Assembly (NCBI GenBank): GCA_905178155.1
Contig: CAJINV010000002.1
Span: 7,346,743 to 7,410,742, forward strand
Reading direction: 5' to 3'
DNA: 64,000 bases
DNA from: Amoebophrya sp. A120
Taxonomy: Eukaryota > Sar > Dinophyceae > Syndiniales > Amoebophryaceae
The stretch's first letter is position 1. Every line of letters starts with the position of its first letter. Positions 45,501 to 59,000 of the stretch are shown piece by piece. The notes beneath the pieces were generated by a model. That model saw nothing but the letters and a program-made list of their open reading frames with translations, was not told where the DNA came from and searched no databases. Both the position numbers and the translations under genes were made by a program.

Positions 45501-46721
45501 TGAGACTCTCTGGGAGTCCTTCTACCAACGAAATGCGGATGCCTTCGCGGACGTACGCGAGACTGCGCTCCTCGTGGGACAGGATGCGGTGAAAGGAGCG
45601 GTGCTGAAGGGACGACAAGAAGCACAAGGCAAGGCGTCCAAAGGTGGTAAGCGCTATGGACCAATGGGGAAAGGAGGAAAGAAAACCCATAAGTCCTCCG
45701 GCAAGGGCAAGTCGGAAAATGGCAAGGCCCTCTCAAACGCCTCTGACGAGAACAGACGGAGAGGTAAAGACACCTCCTTTACCGTGGCAGTCCTCCCGTG
45801 CAACTCGCCGCTGCACTCCAACACGTCCCATGCTGTGTATGACACAGCAACAGGAGTCATGACTGTGACGGGTCAGGGCCGGTTTGTCAAGGAATACTGC
45901 TTGTTCTGCAAGATCGACCACGTCCTCTTTGTCATCTTGATAGGAAACATGGAGGTCAAGTGGTGCCCCGGGTACTTCGAGGATCTTTACCGTTCCAAGG
46001 TGTCAGATGCGGCTCCGCAAGATCGCCGATGCACTCGCTCCGCGCCCACCTCGGAGTGCAGTGCGATGGCCGCGAAGGTGTCTAGCTTCGCGCGAGCTGG
46101 CGGCTTTAGCGGCTGGTTGAAAGAGGACCGACAGAAGGATATTCGCGGGCGTCTCTCCCTGATCGGCCTCGATGGATACCTGGAGCAGCAGGCTGCCGTC
46201 GCTGCGACGTGTCCGCCGGAAGCCGCTACAACTGTCGCACAAATGCTCGATTTCTTCGACGACCAGGTCTGGTGTGATGAGGTCAACGGACCTTGGGTGG
46301 CTTCCTTGCACCAATTGCGCGTCTGCGGCTGCTTGGGACACTCACAAGACATCGGATACGCCTCCATGCGGTCGCAGTACGAGCGTATCATGCCGGAGTT
46401 ACGACGCAACAATCCGCTCACAGGTCCTTCCGTCACGCCCAGTCCTCCTGCCCCGATAGGTACCCAAGCGAGAGACACGAGTGGCCTTTTCCAGGCATTG
46501 TCGTCTGTAAATCAGGGCGCGGCTTGTACGACCGCTCTTGGACTTCTGGGCATTTTGCTAGAGTTTAGGCACCTTTCCTGGCTCAAGCGTTCAAGAAGTG
46601 TCCACCGTCTTTCTTTGCTTGTAGTCGCTTCCCGCAGCGCACTACGCTCGACGGTATCGGTTAGGTTCAAGCGCATAAAGTGTTTGGCACGCTCGTTTTG
46701 TTGCGAGCCCTACATTGATTC
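39580..46721 (+). CDS. Retroelement ORF1, gag-like, long coiled coil, runs into assembly gap
   Basis: The first ATG in the frame is at 39580; the frame is also open a little upstream from a TTG at 39550. At least 2380 codons are open before the N gap at 46722. Residues 1-650 are mostly disordered, with a Lys-rich patch near residue 375 (KRKKKVRSAKAKKKK). Residues about 700-1310 form a long heptad-rich coiled coil. Residues about 1540-2000 look globular (VVEFDSCRLIHGAVPSEAAL; FVAFYAHECRWDYMHTVVEV) and could be the capsid-like part. A Gly/Lys-rich basic stretch follows (about 2010-2060), then a CLFC motif (about 2107) and several further cysteines. There is no CCHC zinc knuckle. The gag assignment rests on position before pol and on the coiled-coil plus basic layout, not on recognised homology. 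The real 3' end is hidden by the gap. Confidence 0.7.
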
Positions 46722-46821
46722 NNNNNNNNNNNNNNNNNNNNNNNNNNNNNNNNNNNNNNNNNNNNNNNNNNNNNNNNNNNNNNNNNNNNNNNNNNNNNNN
46801 NNNNNNNNNNNNNNNNNNNNN
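46722..46821. other. Assembly gap (100 N)
   Basis: Exactly 100 unknown bases, probably a placeholder of arbitrary length. Any frame drawn through it is artificial, so the end of ORF1 and the ORF1-ORF2 relationship cannot be read. Confidence 0.99.
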
Positions 46822-47026
46822 CAGATCTGGGATCTATCCTGTATCCATCGAGGTACTGCGATCAGAATCTATGATCTCCGAAGGAATCAAATGGAAATGC
46901 AAATAGGATCCTGATGGCCGTGTGCCGAGACTCTTGGGGATTACCTGGCCTATTCGGCTATAGGTTCTCCCCGAGGCGTCTCCCGCGAAATACTCACTTC
47001 CGCTGCAAACACTCCAGGATGCAAAG
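46822..47026 (+). other. Segment between gap and ORF2 start
   Basis: The ORF2 frame is open from 46964, after a TAG at 46961, and its first ATG is at 47027. A different frame (46915 to about 47068) is open, encodes a plausible sequence (GDYLAYSAIGSPRGVSR) and overlaps the ORF2 start. It could be the tail of ORF1, which would put the two frames in a +1 overlap, but the gap prevents a decision. Confidence 0.4.
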
Positions 47027-50000
47027 ATGCAGGAGGCTTTACAACTCCAGCGCATGGCACAGCAGTTTAACAACAACTACCTTAACATGAGCTTCGATCC
47101 GTACAGCATCGCGGCACGAGTACTGCAGAATGCTTGCCACGCAGCGCCGCCCACTGCCTCAGAGGGCGCTCCTGTAGGAAACAGCATCACGCCTTCGCAA
47201 CAGCAGTCAGCAGAGCAGCACCGGCAGGCCGCGACACCGATCGCATCGAGCCTTGGCAACCCTCTGAAAACCGCCAGCACAGCTGTCCAACAGCCTGACC
47301 TTAGCCTACCTGCAGGTGTTCCTGCCGCAGGCGTTGTCGGGAACTCTCCCAGTCCGACTCTGGGGCAGCCGCTGCAGTCGGGCGGAATTCTGAAACGCAT
47401 GGGCAACTCTGAAGCACCTGTAAGAGATGAAGTGGTGTTCGTGGAGAACACCACCACGGCCGGTGGCGGGTTGTCGGGGTTGTTGCAACCGATTAGCAGT
47501 ATTGCCGGAGTTATCCGAACCGGAACGCAGGAGCCAAACGTCAGGACGGGTGGTGTCTACGAAGAGCGCTCCCTGCTCCCCGCGCACGTTACTACTTCTG
47601 TTAGCCCAAGCCCGGCAGAAGAACCGAAGGAACCCGCAACGAACACGCAACCTGCCTCGACCTTCAAATCGTCAGGGAGAGCCTGTGGAGCTCAAATTGA
47701 ACTACCGGCGAAGGCTGAGACTAGTAGACCTGACGAAGACGAAGAGGTTTCGAAGTTAGTCTCACTGTGCCGGAGCGCGGGAATTTTATCCTCCGTGTGC
47801 GACCCACTGCCAGGGGCTCTGTCCAAACCCGAAACCCAAAACGTTGCGAAGGAGCAGTCCAACCCTCAAGAACATCTGGCTGTCTCGACTAGTTCGGGCG
47901 AGGGAGAGTTTGTTTCGACAGTGGTGCGGCTCAAAGGAGCAGAAGAGCACCAGCTTCGCTTGCACAACTACCGGTCGTCGGCTACCGGAGTGGCAGACCA
48001 GCTCCCTGGCATGACGAAGCCGAAAGAACCTGAGCGTCGCGTTGCCATCGTCGTGCCACCGGGTACGGCCATCAGACGCGTTTTCTCTCAGCACGTCACA
48101 CCGGGCCTGATCAAGGATCAGAGAGTCCTCAAGGACGGGAACGCGGCCCTCGAAGAGACCGCTGCTACCATCCCAGGGGCTTGCTGGGACGGGGCGCTGG
48201 AGGATGACGTGTTCGAAATCACACGTGCGGATCTCGAAGTGGCCCTACACCGACCGCACAGCAATCCAGTTGACGCATTCCTAGCACAAGAAAGCCTTTC
48301 AAACCTGAAACAGGCGCTGGAAACGGGTGATCATCGCGTGCCGAATCTGAGTGCAGACCAACTAGTTACGGCCATGTTCGTTGGATGCGAGGATCCCTTC
48401 AGTCTACGTGACGCAGTGGAGCATGGCCTCGATGTGCTCAGCCTGGGGCCTCATGACGATCAACTACGGCAAGAAATACTTGACATTCTTGAGGAAGAAT
48501 GCGTGAAGTCTGAGGACAAACGGCGCGAAACCTTCACCAGTAGCATGTGTTTACTACGCTCCAAGATGAAAATGTTGCAGAACAGGGGATTATTGCGGGT
48601 CGACCAGCTTCAGCGACGACAACGTCGGTGGCAACATCGAGGTCTCCGACGCACGCCGCGAAAGGGACCACGCAAGGTCGTCCTGGCACGCCGCAGGGCG
48701 AAGGCGCGAGTCGAGGTAGGCAAAGATAACTTCGAGACCCCACCGATGGTGACTGCTGGCTCCTTTGTCTCCTCTGTCTCGCCGCAAGAAGATTTCAATA
48801 ATCTCTCCTTCCTCTCCGAGGTCTCGTGGGAGGTCGAAGCAGAACATCTGAGCGACCCTGAACTCGAGCAGCCCAGCCGCGGAACGAGTGAGGCCAGTCC
48901 CATAGGACCAAACGGGCCGGACCACGTCGACTTCGATCCACGCCCGGAAGAAGGGCATGGTGAGCGGGACACGCCCGCTGCGGCGGCCACAAGGCTCGCT
49001 GTCTTCACGGCGGCGGCAGCGCGAGTAGACGAAATTGCATGGGGTCGACAACCTCTCGTCGCTGACCCGGAGACGACCTTGGAAGGGGTGCTCGATGAGT
49101 ACGCGGAACCGCACGTCATCGGTCCGGATGGGCAGGGCTTACCGGAGGTGGCCGCCCCCGCTGTTCCAGTGGACATAGCACTTCCCGAACAACCCCCAGC
49201 TCCGACTCCTCCTCCTTTCGTCGGAGACCCTCGTATCGACTCGGATTACGATGAGTGGTCGAATGGTGACACCGACGACGACGACTCGGCGGTTCGCCCC
49301 GCGCGGGTAAGGTTTTGCGAAACCACGCGGGTCTGGCCAGATGCTCTGCTTTGTGAGATTGAGCACCGCGCAAGCCACCATGACGGCTTGATAGCTCCTC
49401 ACACCACAGTGGAAGACTTTCGGGAGCAGATAGCATCACACAAAACCCGGAGGAGACGTTCTCGACGCCGCATCCGAGTGCCACCCACCAGCAGCGTTGA
49501 GTCCGAAGTGCTCTCGGGTGTCGCGAACACAAACCAAGATTTGAAATTGCGACGGTCGTGGCTAGCGGGCGTGGGAGTCAAGCACAGTGACGTCGGCCCT
49601 TCCGCGGTGGGCCAGTCTCACCCGGTCAAGCGAGACCTTGTGCCTCACCCGGGTTGGAAGTTTTGGCGTGCAGTCCCAAACAGGGCACGTCGAAGTAGAC
49701 AGGACATCGAAACCATCATTGGTTGGCGTCGCCGAGACGAGGTCGTGGTCACGGAGGAGTGGTGCCTCCAGCTTCTGGGATATGCTGTGGGAGATTCCAG
49801 ATACCCGATCCAGGAGATGATGGTGCGGTACATTGCGCAGGTTTATTGGCGGGTTTCGTTGCGGGTCGACGTTGTTACGAACAAAACACCGCTGCCTCGG
49901 TTGTGGAAACACCTCGGACGTGCTTTCGCGCTAAGTTCAAGAGCGCCTCTCGACACAGTCGTCCGTACCGAGTCACCCGCCAGAATGATCGCCGAGGACC

Positions 50001-53000
50001 GGCTCTACAGCAATGGGCATCCGTTCATAACCACGAGGAGACGTGGGCACTGTAGTCGCCGTGCCAAAGGTCACCAAGCGGAACTGCCTTATCCGTTCCT
50101 GAAGAGGGCACGACGAGTACTAGACGGGACCAAAACAGTGGAAGATCTCTGGATCGAGAATGTGCGGGACAGGCCGTGGCAGGTCCTGTCCTGGATCTGC
50201 GCTTGCTTCTGGCTCGCTTACTACAACTGGACTTGGGCCTTGGGAACTCTCGTGTTACTTTGCCTCGGCCTGTCTATCGCTCGCGCTTTCGGCATCTGTT
50301 GCAACTGGATCTGCAAGGCCCTGCGCGAAATAGACCTCGAATTCCTCGACCCTCCACCGCTCCGGCACCTCACGCGGCAGCGCAGCAACAACAACCCCTA
50401 TCGGATAGTTCGGGATTGTCAAATCGAGAGTAACCATGAGGGTCATACGTGTTGCGACAGATACGCTGTCGTCACCAACTGCTGGTCCATTGTAGGCACC
50501 GGGTTCCTGCATTCACGGGAGATCGAGTCGAATTTCTACAATGTAGGCAATGATTGCGAGAAGAACATCGGAACCATGGCCGAAATCAAGCGGATGTTGC
50601 AACTAAAGCACGGAAGGTACTCACCCCGGTCTCGCTCACGAGTTTATGGGATCTTTGCGATCGGGCGCCACTACCAGGTGGACAACCTGCGGTACTTTGA
50701 TGCGAAAAGAGGCGTCTGGGTAGGGGCAAAGCCCTCCTACAGCGTCCGCACCGGCTTCGATCGCGTGGGGGGTCCTCTCAACATGGTGAACGTTGTAGAG
50801 CGTCTGCGGGGTGACGGATCAGACGACAACGTCCGCAACTGGAATGCATTGCTCTGGAGCTGCATCAAAGACATTCGGGGTTTGTTTTCTGGATTGAACG
50901 AGGTCGCCAGGTCCAATTACCAGCAGTGGACTGCAATACGAGATCTCGAGCCGGGGCGTTACGATCGACGGAGCTGGTTCGAAGGAAAGTTTTGCGACTT
51001 CTTCGGGGGTAATGAACGTTGTGCCATCGTTCTCGTGCTGGAATTGCACGAAGACACCCCGTTGAACATCGAGAAGCAGCTCCTCCGTGCCCTCAGAAAC
51101 GAGATTCAAAGTTGCATCATCCAACACGCCGACAACTCGCAGGAGGGACGTCGCCACTGGTACGATCCAAACGGGTTCTGGGCGCGCAGCGAAATACACC
51201 GCGTACATGCACGACTCCTGGAACGTGTCGTCGTGACGGCGGTTCGCCATGGGACGATCGTGGGAACGGAAACGGGTCACAGCGCTGATACGTATTTGTT
51301 ACGGAACGAGTACGCACTTCTTGCTGGACTCGACGTCCTTGGTGTCAGTGGGGCCTATTTTGGGGATATTTCCCTGGCCTCCAGTACACCTGTCCGTGAC
51401 CGCACGGTGGACCGCTGGCAAGTCACGGAGCAGCAAATCGAGAGGGCAAGAAGATACAACTTCCTGGGTGAGGTTACACATGACAGCCCTTTCTGCCTCG
51501 CCATCCCCTACGAAATGGGGTCCGGGCTGGTCAACGGCTACATGCGACACGGGCGCCTCGTGAGAAATCGCAATTGCCTGTTGCACGCAGCGCCACCAGG
51601 AGGCGGCTTCACAAAACTCACCGGTTACTTCTTCGACAGTTTCGGACGACATCGGAAGTGCGAGGTCCTGGCCTACGAACTAGGACACACTTTCGAACTC
51701 AGTATTGAAGGTGGTGTGAGCGCTGAGGAGCTTTTGCGGGTTTGCTGTGGCATCACGGAAGACGAGTTCCGTCGGACGACGCCAAGCGTTCGACGCTTGC
51801 TGTCCCAAGTCCGGCGTGCCACGCCAGGAATTGTGCAGACTTTCGGAAACAACATCGGCGCGCGAGTCGAGATAGACCGTGATATCCACTACAGCAGCGC
51901 TCCCGTGCAACGCGAGCTGGAGAAGAATCGTCATTACCTTGAGAGAAGGACGACTTTCAGCAATTTCGCCAACGGGTTTAACGGCATCCGCGGGGTCATT
52001 TCGTGGTTCCTGCGACAGGTCGCACACACAATCGTGCAGTTCGCCTTCAACATTGAGGGACCACAGGGTCTTGTCCGTAGCAGCATTACGGTCGAAGAGC
52101 AGTCCCGGTCCCGATACGGCGGAGTAGAGGCATTTTGGAGGCAGTCAGACATCGAGAAGCTCAACAAAGACGAGAGAGCCAACATCTGTCGCAAAATGGG
52201 GCGAGATGAGAAAGGTGAGTTCTCACAAGTCCGCAGCGACCCCCTTGGAAACAGACTGGTCGTTGGTTTCAAGTGCAAAGATGGTCGCTACATACTGACA
52301 GTTGTGCTTGTGGACACAGGGTGCAAAGTGTCGAAGTATGTCCTCGGAGAAAACCTTCTGTCCGTTTTCTTCGCTGCCCTGTACGGAATCCCTCGCGTAC
52401 ACGTACCGGGGCTCGAGGAAATTTGCCTTTTCGGTTCTCCGAATTGCGGGTCAATGTCCTCTACCCTGGCCCTTGCCTTCGTGGACCCTTTTATCCCGTG
52501 CTTTGATTACACGCTGAAAGGGGCCGAGAACAGCGGACAAGGGGAAGTCGGGCGTTTCTATTCCGTCAAGGACGGTTGCGGAATAGCGCGCGGCTACGCT
52601 CCCGGGCACAATCGCGTGGTCTCTTTGAGCGAAGACCCCGCTGCAGACATCGCTCGCGGGCTGCGGATTTCCGAAGTACGGGACACAGCGTCTAGGGCGG
52701 TCTTGAGCCGTGGGAGCCTGGCCATGGTCGCGGAGTGGCTTTTCCGCTACGACGGCTTAATACTGGGTATGGACACTATTGTTCGTCTCGGGCTCGAGTT
52801 GCCCGTTCCGTACAGCTTCTTGGACCAACTGGGGATGCTCTCGCTCGTCCTCGAGGAGGCAGCCACTGGAAAGGCCCACCGTCGAATGGCGCAGCGCGTT
52901 CCCACCCGGGGAATTGGGAACGAAGATTATATGGGGCTCTTCGAAAATCGCGTCACGCCGGCCGGCAAGAAACTGTCGCCGAAGGAGCTTGTTGCCATTG

Positions 53001-56000
53001 CCATGCGCGATTCGAAACCGCTCGACGCCAGCAAGGCGGAGGATCAACCAGTCATCCGCCTGATGCACAGTAGCAGCTTGATGCAGCAAGTTGCACAGGT
53101 ACCTGCCGGGGCAACTGTGATCGCCGCCACACCACCAGCCGAGAGCGGAGGAGCCAATGCGACTGTTTCTGCACCCACTCCTGTGCCCGCTGCCAAGAAG
53201 GTCTCTTTCCAGGACGGACCGCCTGCGACGATCGAGATCGAGCAAAATCAGGCGAGCTCTGGTTACCTCCGGTTCAGCTACGGCGACCTCCACGACACCA
53301 ACGACCTCGCCCCTAATGGTAGTTACACCTGCACCGTTGACTTCACAGAGTCAAAGCGGAGATTCGAAAACGGAACGCTGCAACGGGTGCATTTCGACTT
53401 CACGTCGGAGGAGCTCAAGCACCTTGCTGAAAATTACATATGCGAGGACGATGCTCCGGAGGGTGTTTACAAGCACCGGGCGGACCTGGACCTCGACAAG
53501 GTCCGCAGCAAAGGTGTCGCTTCTAAGAATGTCGATCTCGGATTGAGCAGCGCTGGTGCCCCGCTCTCTAACACGAAGAATGCCATCAAGCATCGTAAGA
53601 AGCGCGAGCAAGTACGTCGTCTGCGGCAGTTCGACCAATACCTCCGCAGTGGGCTTCCGAGTCTCTTCCGAGAAGCGGCTTCCAGCGGTCCATCTGAAGT
53701 ACAGCCCGGCACGCCTGAAACTTCACCTGACGAGAGCAAGGTGCCCGAGGATCCTACAGTTCCGGAGGAAGAGGGACCAGGAGAAGAGGAATTGAACGAG
53801 TCTGACTCGGAGGACGAAGTCGAGACATCGAAGACCAGTGCTGATTTCGAGTGGCCTGATAGCTTGCGCCTCAGTGCCAAACAACGTGCTGCCGCTAAAC
53901 GGTGGGGTAGCGACGCGAGTGGTACCCGTGAGTACGCACGAACGCTGCGGAGACGCCTGCGAGGCGAAACTTGCTGTGGCTGGCGCTTCGTGCTGTTGAT
54001 GGTCTTACTGGCCTACTCGGTGATGGAGGGCTTTGTCTGCGAGGTGCATGCAGCTGATCCAGAAAACGACTCCTTCGAGACAGGCTCCACCGAGAAGGAC
54101 TTGAGTAAGGACGCTCTAAGGCGCGGCGTGAAGTATCTCGCTGCGTTGGATACCGAATCAGTGAAAGGCATCGCCAGCCTGGACTGCGCCAAGGGCTTCT
54201 TGCAATATAAGTTGTCCTCGCGTTTATGGCGCTACACCTCATGGGTGTACCGGTGCGTAGTAAAGCGGCCCCTCAGACTCTTCCTGGGTCTGACGTGGGC
54301 ACCGCAGATTTTCTGCACTGGGTCCCAATTATCCTTCGGGACGTTGCGGGACCCCGACATAGAAGTCGCAGAACTGATGCGGGCCAGCGAGAAGGTGGGA
54401 GTCCATCTCTCCGCAGATATCAGCGAGAGTGACCTCGACAAACTTGTCCTTCATTTTGCAAAAGAAAAGGGCCCTGCTTGCGTCACCGACGAGAGAAACG
54501 CAGAGGATTTGTTTTCACGATTGGAGGGCCCGCGAGAAGCCGCCGAACGTGCGTTACGCAAGCAGGAGCAGTCAACGCTGGACGGAAGCGCAGCTGCTGG
54601 AGACGATGATAGCGATTTCTCCGAAGTGGATGTCATGCAGGACGCCGACAGTGACAGCACCAGCTCCTCGGAAGGCGAAGAGCAGTCGGATTTTGGCGGA
54701 AAACTGACGCGCGAAGATCACCTCTTTTCCTTTTATCAACAGCAGATGGAGAAGCAGGGAGTCACGTCGGTTTACAAACAACAGAGTCCCTCCTTCACCA
54801 CGGAGTGCACTGACACCGCAGAAACCGTATCGGGCAGTGATACTGAGGGATCCCGAACTTCTGACGACGAGTCGTCCGAGACCACTTCAGAGGTTGGCCC
54901 GGACAACGCGAGCTCCCCGTCACGTGGCCCCAAATCAAAGAAGCCGCGTACCACTATCCCGGTAAACGAGAAGCGCGTTCGCACCCTGCTACAGGCGGCC
55001 AAAGCCTTCGGTCCGTGGCGTTGGGGCGAGCACGGTGTTCGTCTACTTTGGAGGTATCTCAAAACTAAGGTGAACCAGGCCAGCCCTGGTGGGACACGCA
55101 GGGAGAAACGTCGACGCGGACAGAAACTTTTGAAGAGTCTTTTGGAAAAGATTCCGGGATTGGAATTCGTGATTCCGTACGTGGACGACGTGAATTTCAC
55201 GTTCCATGGGCTGTGGAACCTCCTCGTACGTCTCGGGCTGGTTTTAGGCAGAAGTGAGCAGACAGGATTGGCTTTCAGCGTCAAGAAGGTTCAGGCGGAC
55301 CGCGTGCTCCAGGTTCTTGGATGGCTTATCGATGCCGCTCAGGGATTCCGGACGCCTGACCCAGGCAAGGTTCGTGGTTTGCGCGCGTTTACCTGGCAGC
55401 GGGTGTCGAAAGATCTGAAGGTCTTGAAGCGCTTCGTGTGCGTGGCTGGGTATCTTCGGGAGGCCTACCAGCGCACCGATGAGCTCGACGCTGCGGAACA
55501 ACTGCTGAAGGACTACCTGCAGAATCCCAAGGCATTCAAGACAATGCGCAGCGACCCAAAGGCTCGAGCTGCCTTCAAGACCTACCAGCGGAAACTGTGC
55601 GACACCGTCGAGATAAGCCAGATCGACGTCGCTGCAGCGCGCAATTGGCGACTCTACACACCCGGAGAAAACCCTATCCTCAGGATCATGCTCGATTCAT
55701 CCGCTGCCCGATCAAACGCCACGGGCATGCAACGCCAACGTGGCACCGATCGCATGGTGTTCAATCGAACCCATAAATGGGCGAAAGAAGAACGCGACAA
55801 GAACGGCAACTTGTCGGTGATGATGGAGGTGAACGGGGCCGTATGGCTGGTACGCGAGGTCTTGCCACGCCTTCCAAAAGTCCCCTTTGCGCTTTATTTC
55901 GACAACACGTGTTTGTCAGAAAAGCAGTTGTGGTCGATATGCGCTTCGGCAACAGTCAGGAAGTCCCTGGTCTCCAAAAGTGCCGAGGTCATCTGCGCAC

Positions 56001-59000
56001 TGGCGGAATGGGAGGTGTACTTCGAAACCGCGAAGGGTGCGGGCAACAGTATCCCGGACCACGGCAGTCGTTGCGACCCTGCTGGGCCCGCCTCCCAGAA
56101 AGCAGGGGAGCAAAAGGATGCGTTCGAGATGCTGCGCGATCGCCTCAAGTGGCTCTTTGGTAAAGGAAAAGTCACTCCAGACAGCGACAGCGAAGAAGAA
56201 GAAAAGGGTGGGGGGCCCGGGAACGGAGCCGCGAAGTCCTACACCAACATCGCCCCGCAGAACACAGAAGAAGATGGTGGCCTTGCTCGGGAAGATCGGG
56301 TCGACGCCTGGATGGGTCTGCATCGGTTTTTGTCCATGGATGCTTTCCTATCCTACTGGACCTGCTCCCAAGCCACGCTGCACCCCTTTGTGGAGGCGAG
56401 TTTCTTCGTACAAACAGACGATTTTTACGAAGTGCCTTTTGAAGACGGCCGACTGGTCCAGTATTACGTCGACTTCCACTTCTCTTCGGTGCAAGAAATC
56501 ACGATCCTCCCTCCCAACCGATGCGCGAGCAGACTTCAGCTGATGGAGGGTCTGACGTATCGCGTTACCGCGACCACAGACAAGCCGGTTTGCGTGACGC
56601 CACGGCTCTTTGTCCTACCATTCGAAGGGAACCGCAAACACGTCGATCTCAAAGGGCGATACCGAATAGTGCAGATGTCGGGTGTGCTCGACACGCATGT
56701 GCGGGAAACCACGCCGCAATATGGGGCGTCGTGTGACACGGTGGACACCGAAGTCGAGATGCCCTTCCACCGCGAAGGATCTGCTGCTGCCGCTCCGAAG
56801 GACACTGTGGATTCTGAGTTTCCGCTGCCCGATCCGTCGACACTCCCTCCCTCGAACAACCCGATCTTGAACAACGCGACACCAGAAGAAGTCGTGCAGG
56901 CGATCATCACTAGGCTTCGAAAGGCCCGCAGTTCCATCACAGTCGAGGATTTCGAGAAAGCTTGCGTCGCCAAGTTCGAAGAGGTCTGTGGCAAATGGCC
57001 AACCGGTGCCCGTTATTGCATGATGAGGCAAATGTTGTTGTTGCGTCTCGCGCTTTGGACGGAAGGAGCCCGGTTCCCCACCGCTCGCTTGCCGAGTGCG
57101 TACCATCCAGTTAAAAAGAACTGCAAGTATGCGGCGTTCAGAAAGATTCAGCTTGAACCTCTCATGGACCTTGTGTTGAGGTTCCATTTAGCTGAACAGA
57201 CCCTTGAAGGTCTGCTTGCCGACTATGACCCGCACATGGGGCTGCCAGTGCAGTTGTCCGCTTTGTTTCTCGCTATACGTAAGAACGACTGTCTGGCCCG
57301 GATCATAGTCGATGCGTCGACTTCGAATGGGGTCTTCGAAGCCGCGGTTTACCCGCTCGCAGCAGTCGAAGCTGTGTGGGCTAAACTCCTCAGCTGCTTC
57401 CCTGCCATCACCCGAAAGGAGTACCACGAGAAAACAAACGCCATGCTGTCGCTGCGGTCCATCGGGAACTGGGGACAGCTGGCTCTCCGGACGGTGAAAG
57501 GGGCACTCACGTTCGCGGGCCTCGACTCTGCCTCGCGCGAAGAAAAGCCCGTGGGAAACTTCCTCGATGCACTCCGGACGGAACCTGTCTTCGTGCACTA
57601 CAGCGGGTATCTCGACAAGACAGAGGCCATGCGGTTGGCTGGTTTGAAGCCAAAGACCGGAGACTCGATTGTCTTCAAGTCTTGCCAGAGCGTGCTGCCA
57701 CCTGGGGGTGAACGCTGGTTAAACCGCCGTGCCGAATACACGGGTCTACGGCCGTGGTCCCGGGCCAAGTCTATTCTGATGCGCACTATGCCTGGCGCTC
57801 TGTCCACGCACCCACCACGACCGACCACGTTTCGGGTGCTACATGTACTTCCGGTTGAAGAGACGTTCGAGGACCTCTGTTGGCGCGACGGTGGCTGGGG
57901 TGCGGTCTTCAAGCAATTCACGGACCGAAGCTCGTACGACACCGTCAGACTCGGTTTCCCGTCCGTCGATTGGCTTTGCAAGGAATGCATTCTCGTATTC
58001 CGAGGTGACAACTACACGGACTACATGTGCGGCGCAGCTCCGGGTCCTAAAGAAGAGCTGCACCTCTGCGAGCCCGTGCCCGGTGATGATAGCCCTGGAA
58101 CCTCAGGCCAACCCCGGTGGTTTCGTTGCCGCGACGAGCTTGAAGGATGTTCCCTACCAGGATTCCAGCCCAAGAAAGCTGGAGATGAGGTAAAAGCCTC
58201 ATCAAAGAAGAAAAGGAATAAGAAAGAGACCTTGCTTCCGACTGAGGACGGGACGGATGAAGACGAGGTCCACGAGGAGCAGAACAAAGCTCCGGCAAAG
58301 AAAGCCAAAACAAAACCTGCTGTCGCGCAGAAGCAGAGCAAGTCGAAGGGTGTCGCTAATAAGAAGTCTAAGGCGAAAGCCAAAGCAAAAGGTAACCTAG
58401 TGGTCGAAGATGATGCCGATCTTGACCTCCAGGCCGAAGCCGATGAGTTTGAGCTCGACTTCGAAAACGAACAGGACTCTAATGAGGTGCAGCTGGAGGA
58501 CGTCGAAATGGAAGACGCCGAGCTGCTCGAAGATGATCTCTCGCAAGAAGAGGCAGAAGAGCCTGGCGTCGACCTCCAAGGGCAAGGATTGCGCCTCGAC
58601 GAGGAGAACCCCAAGAGGAAAGGCACCCTCGTGCGTGAAGCGGTTGAAACTCAATTCAAGAAGCTGATTCCGGAATTCGAGGCGCAAGTGGGTGACGACG
58701 AGGACAAAGTCAAACGCCTTACCTGGACCACCACGAGCAACAATTGGAGCGTCCTCCTCGACATCAAGAACGCCAAGTATCCACGGGACCAGTCAAGAGC
58801 TCCGTCACGCGTCCTCGGATACGCGACAACCACCAAACGGAAGGACGTGCTTGTTCCCCTGACCAAGGACGTTGGCCGAATTGCGCAGTTCCATGGTAGT
58901 ACCGGGAAGTGCGAAAAGTACGGCACCTTGGTTGATTTCGAAGTCGTTGGATTGTCTGTGCTGCTACGTCCACGTCGCTTCTACCTATTCTTCGCGCGAC

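Noticed and set aside
46575-46595. Relic of the dinoflagellate spliced leader (CTGGCTCAAG)
   Set aside because: Only about ten bases agree and they lie inside the ORF1 frame; a chance match is more likely.
46822-46914. Continuation of ORF1 across the N gap to a stop at 46914
   Set aside because: The frame through the Ns is artificial; a gap of unknown length cannot carry a reading frame.
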